Source: Selenomonadaceae bacterium
GTDB lineage: Bacteria > Bacillota > Negativicutes > Selenomonadales > Selenomonadaceae
Assembly: GCA_017476005.1 (NCBI GenBank)
Contig: JAFVEM010000058.1
Span: 1 to 63,709, forward strand
DNA length: 63,709 nt
Direction: 5' to 3'
Translations under genes and position numbers: made by a program
Notes under the pieces: generated by a model
Seen by the model: only the letters and a program-made list of their open reading frames with translations
What the model was told of the DNA's origin: nothing
Databases searched by the model: none
Shown: in pieces, positions 59,120 to 63,709 of the stretch
Layout: every line of letters starts with the position of its first letter
Numbering within the stretch: the stretch's first letter is position 1

Positions 59120-60283
59120 ATGATGATATTTTTTGCCCTCTTGGTCTTTCTGGTAATGGGGCTGGTGGGCGTCCTCACCAAGGCCGCCATTCCCTATGTT
59201 TTCGACGAACCCCTGTCCCTAATGCTTGAGCGCGCCGTGTTAATATTCGATGTGGCGGCCATGCTCGGCCTTATTATTATCCCACTTTTTTTTCGCGACA
59301 GCTTCCCTTCGTCTTGGAGCGCCGCTGGCCTTAGATTGGTGGCCATGGCCTTTATGGCGCAGCTGATCTTCGCCGCGGTAGTGCTGGTTGTGGCCGGTAT
59401 CCGGGGGATAATGCGCCACATTGGCGACACCGTACCCTTTGACCGCAGGCTCCGGCACACCCTTAGTTATGCTCCCTTGTATCCACTGGCGGCGCTGGCC
59501 GGAGGAGCTTACGGTGGGCTTTACGAAAGCGACGCCACGGAGGAGCGAGAGTTTGGCATCCCCGTGAAAAATTTGCCGGAAAATCTCCGGGGCTACCGCA
59601 TCGCCCAAATCAGCGACGTGCATATCGGCCTTTTCTTTTCGCTGGACAAACTGCAAAAACTACTGTCACGAGTAGCCAAGGGGAAACCCGATGCCTTGGT
59701 CATTACCGGAGACATCTTCGACGATGTGAGCCAAAATCCCCAAGCAATAAAAACGGTGGATAGTTTCGCCAAGGATTTCCCGAATGGTATCTGGTACTGT
59801 CACGGCAATCACGAACACCATCGAGGCATCGAAGCCATTAGCGAACTTTTGCAAGGCACGGCCATCCACGTTCTGGTTAATCGCGCCGAGATTGTTGTTC
59901 CGGGGGAGCGTCCTTTGGTTTTTGCCGGGGTAGATTATCCCATGGAGCGAGGGGACAAAGAGTTTTTGGCGCAAAAAAATGCCTTTACCGCAGAGGCTTG
60001 GCGAGAGATACCCCAGGAGGCCGTCGTGGTACTCCTTGCCCATCACCCGGAGTTTATCGACAACGGCGCCGAGAAAAAGGCTGTCCTCACTCTTACGGGA
60101 CACACCCACGGTTGTCAGCTGGGAATTTTCGGCATCCCCCTTATCCCCATGTTCAAGTACAACCGAGGGATGTTTATTCAAGGGGATTCCCATGGCTATG
60201 TTCACTCCGGCAACGGCAGTTGGTTCCCCTATCGCCTAGGTTGCCCCCCGGAAATCGCTTATTTTACCTTGCGGCGTGGATAA
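59120..60283 (+). CDS. Membrane-anchored calcineurin-like metallophosphoesterase
   Basis: A 387-residue protein with an N-terminal membrane region of three to four hydrophobic segments (residues 1-120), followed by a phosphoesterase domain. The metal-site motifs are ISDVHIG, GDIFDD, CHGNHEHH, LLAHHPEF and LTGHTHGCQLG. It fits the YkuE/UDP-diacylglucosamine-pyrophosphatase-like branch, and the membrane anchor suggests a lipid or cell-wall substrate. ATG 59120 follows TTGAGGTG. Confidence 0.88.
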   Translation: MMIFFALLVFLVMGLVGVLTKAAIPYVFDEPLSLMLERAVLIFDVAAMLGLIIIPLFFRDSFPSSWSAAGLRLVAMAFMAQLIFAAVVLVVAGIRGIMRHIGDTVPFDRRLRHTLSYAPLYPLAALAGGAYGGLYESDATEEREFGIPVKNLPENLRGYRIAQISDVHIGLFFSLDKLQKLLSRVAKGKPDALVITGDIFDDVSQNPQAIKTVDSFAKDFPNGIWYCHGNHEHHRGIEAISELLQGTAIHVLVNRAEIVVPGERPLVFAGVDYPMERGDKEFLAQKNAFTAEAWREIPQEAVVVLLAHHPEFIDNGAEKKAVLTLTGHTHGCQLGIFGIPLIPMFKYNRGMFIQGDSHGYVHSGNGSWFPYRLGCPPEIAYFTLRRG

Positions 60284-60310
60284 TTCGTTTCAGCAATTTA
60301 TTTATAGCCC

Positions 60311-60339
60311 AAAAGGCCTCTCTGTATAGGGAGGCTTTT
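60311..60339. terminator. Bidirectional terminator between convergent genes
   Basis: AAAAGGCCTC pairs with GAGGCTTTT with one bulged base. It serves the phosphoesterase gene and the FAD oxidoreductase gene from either side. Confidence 0.7.
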
Positions 60340-60367
60340 CGGCGTGCCTATTAGTAATTTTTGTTAT

Positions 60368-61579
60368 TTAGCCGGTTATTTTTTCCACGAAAGTTATGGC
60401 GTCGAGCATGGCAACGTCGGCATTCTGGTAGGCGTGACGCCCCCACCGTCCCACTCCGTACAGTTTGCGCTCGGCAAGGAAGTTTAATATATTGTCCATG
60501 GCTTTCTTATGCCCTAAGACAGGGATGGGATATGCGGCTGCGGTTGTCACTTCAGCCAGAGCTTTCCGGTCGGCCTGATGTCGCAGAAGGTTTGTTTCGC
60601 GATAGATGCCGCCCGGCTTGCTGTCGGGAGCAAAATTGCTTATAAAAAATTCCCGGTGATAGGGAGTGTTTATATCGGGAACATAGCGCCAGTGCCAATT
60701 TACTTCATAGTCGCTTTCATACAGGGATACGACTATTCTGTTATACCTTAGGCGCGCAAAATCGGCTAGAAGCTCCGGCGGAATATCTAACGCGCGCTGC
60801 AAGTCAGGCCACGGAGCAGTGTTTATAACCGCCTTGGCGCTGTGTGTACCGTTCACTTTCCAATATTGCCCGTTGTAGTCTAATTGCGTTACCTTTTCCG
60901 AGCAACATATATAGTCACGCTCGTCCTTAGCCAAGGCGTCAACTATACGCTGAAAACCGCCCCTCTTTGGATAATAAAAATTGACATGCGCCGGGAACTT
61001 GCTGGTGTCTTGTTGCCGTTGCAAGGAGTATTGGAGGACTTCTTCCACATTGACGCGAGGAATTTTATGCAGCCAATCTATATCCATTTCCTCCGGGGCA
61101 ACACCCCATAATTTTTGATTGTAAGGCAACATATATTCGTCGCAAACCATATCCCCCAATTTCCAACGGATCCACTCCTCATAATTATGAGGTTCCTTCA
61201 ATCCCATGGATTCGCCGTTTCTGATTATCGACATGAGAAAACTGACTTGTTTAGGCAAAGTAAGTTGCCAAATATTGGACTCTAGGGGATAGTCTATGGT
61301 GTAGTCACCTAATTTAATTTTTGAAACACGCTTGTAGTATTGAAACTCCTCCTTGGGCAAATAAGAGAAAACATAGTCGAAAATAGCCGGATATTTCGTG
61401 TTAAAAAAATGACCGCCGCCTATGTCAAGGGTGTGACCATTTATCAGACGTGTACGGCACAGACCGCCAATTTCTCCTTCTTTCTCCAGTACAATGACAT
61501 TTTGTATGCCCTTCTCGCGCAATTTCTTGCACAAGGTGATACCGGTTAGGCCGGCGCCTATAATGAGATAGTCATACAT
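60368..61579 (-). CDS. FAD-dependent amine oxidase/UDP-galactopyranose-mutase-like protein
   Basis: A 403-residue flavoprotein. The FAD site is YLIIGAGLTGITLCKKLRE at the N-terminus, followed by VLEKEGEIGGLCRTRLING and DIGGGHFFN, and the C-terminal GVGRWGRHAYQNADVAMLDA. This pattern is shared by UDP-galactopyranose mutases and protoporphyrinogen-oxidase-like enzymes linked to surface polysaccharides. Next to a glycosyltransferase-like gene, a role in envelope sugar modification is likelier than haem synthesis. Confidence 0.78.
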   Translation of the reverse strand: MYDYLIIGAGLTGITLCKKLREKGIQNVIVLEKEGEIGGLCRTRLINGHTLDIGGGHFFNTKYPAIFDYVFSYLPKEEFQYYKRVSKIKLGDYTIDYPLESNIWQLTLPKQVSFLMSIIRNGESMGLKEPHNYEEWIRWKLGDMVCDEYMLPYNQKLWGVAPEEMDIDWLHKIPRVNVEEVLQYSLQRQQDTSKFPAHVNFYYPKRGGFQRIVDALAKDERDYICCSEKVTQLDYNGQYWKVNGTHSAKAVINTAPWPDLQRALDIPPELLADFARLRYNRIVVSLYESDYEVNWHWRYVPDINTPYHREFFISNFAPDSKPGGIYRETNLLRHQADRKALAEVTTAAAYPIPVLGHKKAMDNILNFLAERKLYGVGRWGRHAYQNADVAMLDAITFVEKITG

Positions 61580-61596
61580 ATAATGAAATTCACCCT

Positions 61597-62598
61597 TTAT
61601 GATAGTTCCTGCATAATACTCAGAATAGCGGCAAAAAGCTCCCGTCGCTCATAATATACTTCGTCGGGATTGACATGAGGAAAATTCATGTTGACGATTT
61701 GGTGGGCAGGGATGTTATGTTTGGCTCGGTACTCCTCTAAATACGGCACATAAAAAATCCCGTAGTACAGGGTAAAAATGTTTCTTCGCGGATAGTTCGT
61801 TTCCAGTTTGTCATGCCACCTGTCAGGACTTAGCAGACAAATTATTTTGGCCGGAGTAAACAGGAGAAAATCAAACAAGCCGCTACGTTGACCCACCACA
61901 CAGCATACCTTATCGGCCAAATAATGTAATTCGCGAAAACTCACTTGCAGGGGCATCGTACCCGGAATGACCGCTTCCTTATCGCCGACAATGTTGGTAT
62001 ATACCACAAAGCCCCTTTGGCGCAGGAGAAGCGCCAATTCCTGCCATTCCTCCTCTGACAGTAACTGTTCCGTGGAATTAGCGTAGGGCGCCAGAATTAC
62101 GGTCTTGCGTGAGTTCAGGCGAAATTTGCCGTGCAGTTGCTCTTTCTCTCGCAAGGACAGTTCCAACACCAAAGGTGCTAGCAGGGGAGTGTCCGGTGGC
62201 AAGTGGAACACGTTGCAACGGTATCTGTCAAAGAAGCACCGCTCTTCGTCCCAGATAAAATCCTCCCCCTGTAGCTTGAAGTGGCCGTATATATAGCGAT
62301 CTGTTTCGTACCGGGAACTGGCGATTATGTACAGCTGGATATTTCCCATGTCCTCGGTAGATATATATACCGTTTCTCGCACATCAACAAAGGTGATGCC
62401 TAACTTCTCCATAGCCTTGCGAGCTATCAAAACACAAAATTTTTTTTGTTTTCGCTTCCGTAAAGCGGAACAAAAACCGCCGTTTATGAGAAAATCCCCT
62501 ATGTTGTGGGGACAAATCACATACAAGGCCTCCGGATTAGACATCAATGAATCCATATAACCTTTAATATCAAACGGTTGTGAAGACACTGTTTCCAC
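61597..62598 (-). CDS. GT-B-fold glycosyltransferase-like protein
   Basis: A protein of up to 333 residues with the features of heptosyltransferase-like (GT9-type) proteins: ICPHNIGDFLINGGFCSAL at the N-terminal domain, VILAPYANSTEQLLSEEEW and LALLLRQRGFVVYTNIVGD in the C-terminal domain, then VCCVVGQRSGLFDFL, which corresponds to the nucleotide-sugar site. GTG 62598 is used but ATG 62556 is a reasonable alternative. It is 18 nt upstream of the FAD oxidoreductase, so they form an operon. Confidence 0.7.
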   Translation of the reverse strand: METVSSQPFDIKGYMDSLMSNPEALYVICPHNIGDFLINGGFCSALRKRKQKKFCVLIARKAMEKLGITFVDVRETVYISTEDMGNIQLYIIASSRYETDRYIYGHFKLQGEDFIWDEERCFFDRYRCNVFHLPPDTPLLAPLVLELSLREKEQLHGKFRLNSRKTVILAPYANSTEQLLSEEEWQELALLLRQRGFVVYTNIVGDKEAVIPGTMPLQVSFRELHYLADKVCCVVGQRSGLFDFLLFTPAKIICLLSPDRWHDKLETNYPRRNIFTLYYGIFYVPYLEEYRAKHNIPAHQIVNMNFPHVNPDEVYYERRELFAAILSIMQELS

Positions 62599-63709
62599 TA
62601 TTATCGCTCACTCCCTCCGCTAGGCACATCTTTTTGCCGCAAAAGGCGACGCCGTACCGCCAAATATGCTTTACCCCTTGCCGCTTGAGTTCCGTCTCAT
62701 AAGCCTTGGTTTCGACTTGCCGGAGCGCCGTCTTGGCGGCCTCCTCCATGGCTGCTTCTTCTTTTACAGCCTTCAATTCTAGGATAACTCCCGGGGTATT
62801 TTCCTTGAGGGGAAAGAAAGCTAGGTCAAAGCGGCCATAACCGGACTCTCGGTTTGATTCTACCCGGTACTTGCCGGTAAGCCAGACCGATAGCCCCAGC
62901 AACAGACCGTGGTAGAAGGTTTCCGGTTGTTTACCGCTGTCGTGGAAACTTACAAAATCTCGCAGTAGCTCCGCCAAGAACTGAGCAAAATCCGCCGCCC
63001 TACCTTCCGTCATGGCCGCCAGCATATCTTTCAAGACAATCTGGCCTTGCCGTGGGGTAATATTGTCCAGTATCTCATAGCGGAAAGCGCGCCTTATTTC
63101 CATGTTCGGTATCTCTAGCGCCGCCCACTCGTCATAGTCCTCATCCTGCCAGATTTTCACCGCCTTTAAGTAACCGGCGGTTAAGAGCATCATGTAAAGA
63201 GTATTGCGATCTGAATTGAGATCGGCATAGATAATATTTTCGCGAACAGGGGCCGTAACGGGTTTCCCCGTGAGTAAGCCCCTTAGCTCCCCGGCCTTGC
63301 GAGTATCGATTCTCGCCAGCAGCGCCTTTAGGATGCTGTTGCCCGAGGTGTTTAGCCAGTAAGGCTGAAACTTGCAATTATTGTCAATAAAACTAATCAC
63401 CGACCAAGGGTTATAGATTTCTTGGTTGCCAAAAATATACCCGTCATACCATTTTTTTACTTCCTCCCGCCTCTCCGAAAGGTCGCAAACCGCAAGTAAA
63501 GTATCCACTTCCGCTTGGGTAAAACCGAAAATGTCGCTGTAACGCTCGCTGAGTACCGAGCAAACCCTAAGGTTATTCAGGCCGCTAAAGATGCTTTCCT
63601 TCGATACTCGCGTCACGCCCGTCAGCACCGCAAAATCTAAGGCACTATTGGACTTTAACGCGGCACTTAAAAAGCCGCGCATGAAATCGATGCACTTATC
63701 GTAATAACC
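62570..63709 (-). CDS. AAA/PD-(D/E)XK protein 4, 5' part outside the window
   Basis: The reading frame is open to the right edge (upstream of MRGFLSAALKSNSALDFA it reads GYYDKCIDF, matching the paralogues). The ATPase N-terminus with Walker A is therefore cut off by the window. The C-terminal nuclease-like domain GYGRFDLAFFPLKENTPGVI with ELKAV is present. It is more diverged from genes 1 and 2 than they are from each other. Its 3' end overlaps the start region of the glycosyltransferase-like gene by 29 nt. Confidence 0.85.
   Translation of the reverse strand, partial: GYYDKCIDFMRGFLSAALKSNSALDFAVLTGVTRVSKESIFSGLNNLRVCSVLSERYSDIFGFTQAEVDTLLAVCDLSERREEVKKWYDGYIFGNQEIYNPWSVISFIDNNCKFQPYWLNTSGNSILKALLARIDTRKAGELRGLLTGKPVTAPVRENIIYADLNSDRNTLYMMLLTAGYLKAVKIWQDEDYDEWAALEIPNMEIRRAFRYEILDNITPRQGQIVLKDMLAAMTEGRAADFAQFLAELLRDFVSFHDSGKQPETFYHGLLLGLSVWLTGKYRVESNRESGYGRFDLAFFPLKENTPGVILELKAVKEEAAMEEAAKTALRQVETKAYETELKRQGVKHIWRYGVAFCGKKMCLAEGVSDNSGNSVFTTV

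Noticed and set aside
60368..61579. Haem-pathway protoporphyrinogen oxidase
   Set aside because: No haem genes are near, and its partner is a glycosyltransferase-like gene; a UDP-galactopyranose-mutase-like role is more consistent.

Overview
The window looks like a chromosome segment of a Negativicutes-type Firmicute, a diderm relative of Selenomonas and Phascolarctobacterium. Low-GC-style Shine-Dalgarno sites, frequent TTG starts, a FabK-based fatty acid operon and an AAA/DUF4143 ATPase point to Firmicutes. Two-partner secretion genes, including an outer-membrane TpsB barrel, require an outer membrane. This placement is an inference from gene content, not a database match.

Layout. 1-758: edge of a holin-like type I toxin, tRNA-Leu and a small membrane protein. 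834-8069: phospholipid/fatty-acid operon plsX-fabK-fabD-fabG-acpP-(fabK-like)-fabF-rnc. 8121-9894: wreck of a FokI-like type IIS restriction-modification system with one methyltransferase intact. 9971-16000: accessory genes (AlbA-like regulator, lipoprotein, AAA ATPase, an HPr-like protein with Cys in place of the catalytic His, a ParE toxin-antitoxin pair). 16172-16326: two tRNA-Glu. 16412-25540: housekeeping genes topB, corC-like, eukaryote-type hexokinase, rpoN, secreted GH84 hexosaminidase and hydF, several separated by a mosaic palindromic repeat. 25568-28714: broken GNAT module, queD, pelG and RelB/YafQ. 28835-31094: debris of a two-partner-secretion (TPS) locus, yvrJ and a Uma2 nuclease.

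31107-41701 (minus) is a 13-gene sulfur operon. It runs from sulfate ABC uptake (sbp-cysT-cysW-cysA) through activation (cysDN), APS reduction (aprAB) and sulfite reduction to a sulfur-carrier module: a ThiS-like carrier, a ThiF-like activator, a JAMM protease and a TusA-like protein. The carrier ends GGG plus four extra residues, so the JAMM protease probably trims it before thiocarboxylation.

41959-53023 is a dense island of TPS genes, toxin-antitoxin modules and near-duplicate AAA/PD-(D/E)XK genes. Two signals stand out. First, the arrangement [tpsB 3' end]-[inverted two-gene module]-[tpsA] occurs three times in the window with three unrelated modules. Second, 50429-51138 has the architecture of a type III toxin-antitoxin locus: promoter, three 55-56 nt tandem repeats, short terminator hairpin and a ToxN/AbiQ-like endoribonuclease gene that carries a +1 frameshift at an A7 tract.

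53034-63709 returns to cell-envelope and central metabolism genes (LCP protein, DUF2156, transketolase, phosphoesterase, FAD oxidoreductase, glycosyltransferase-like), with another Uma2 gene and a fourth AAA/PD-(D/E)XK gene cut by the window edge.
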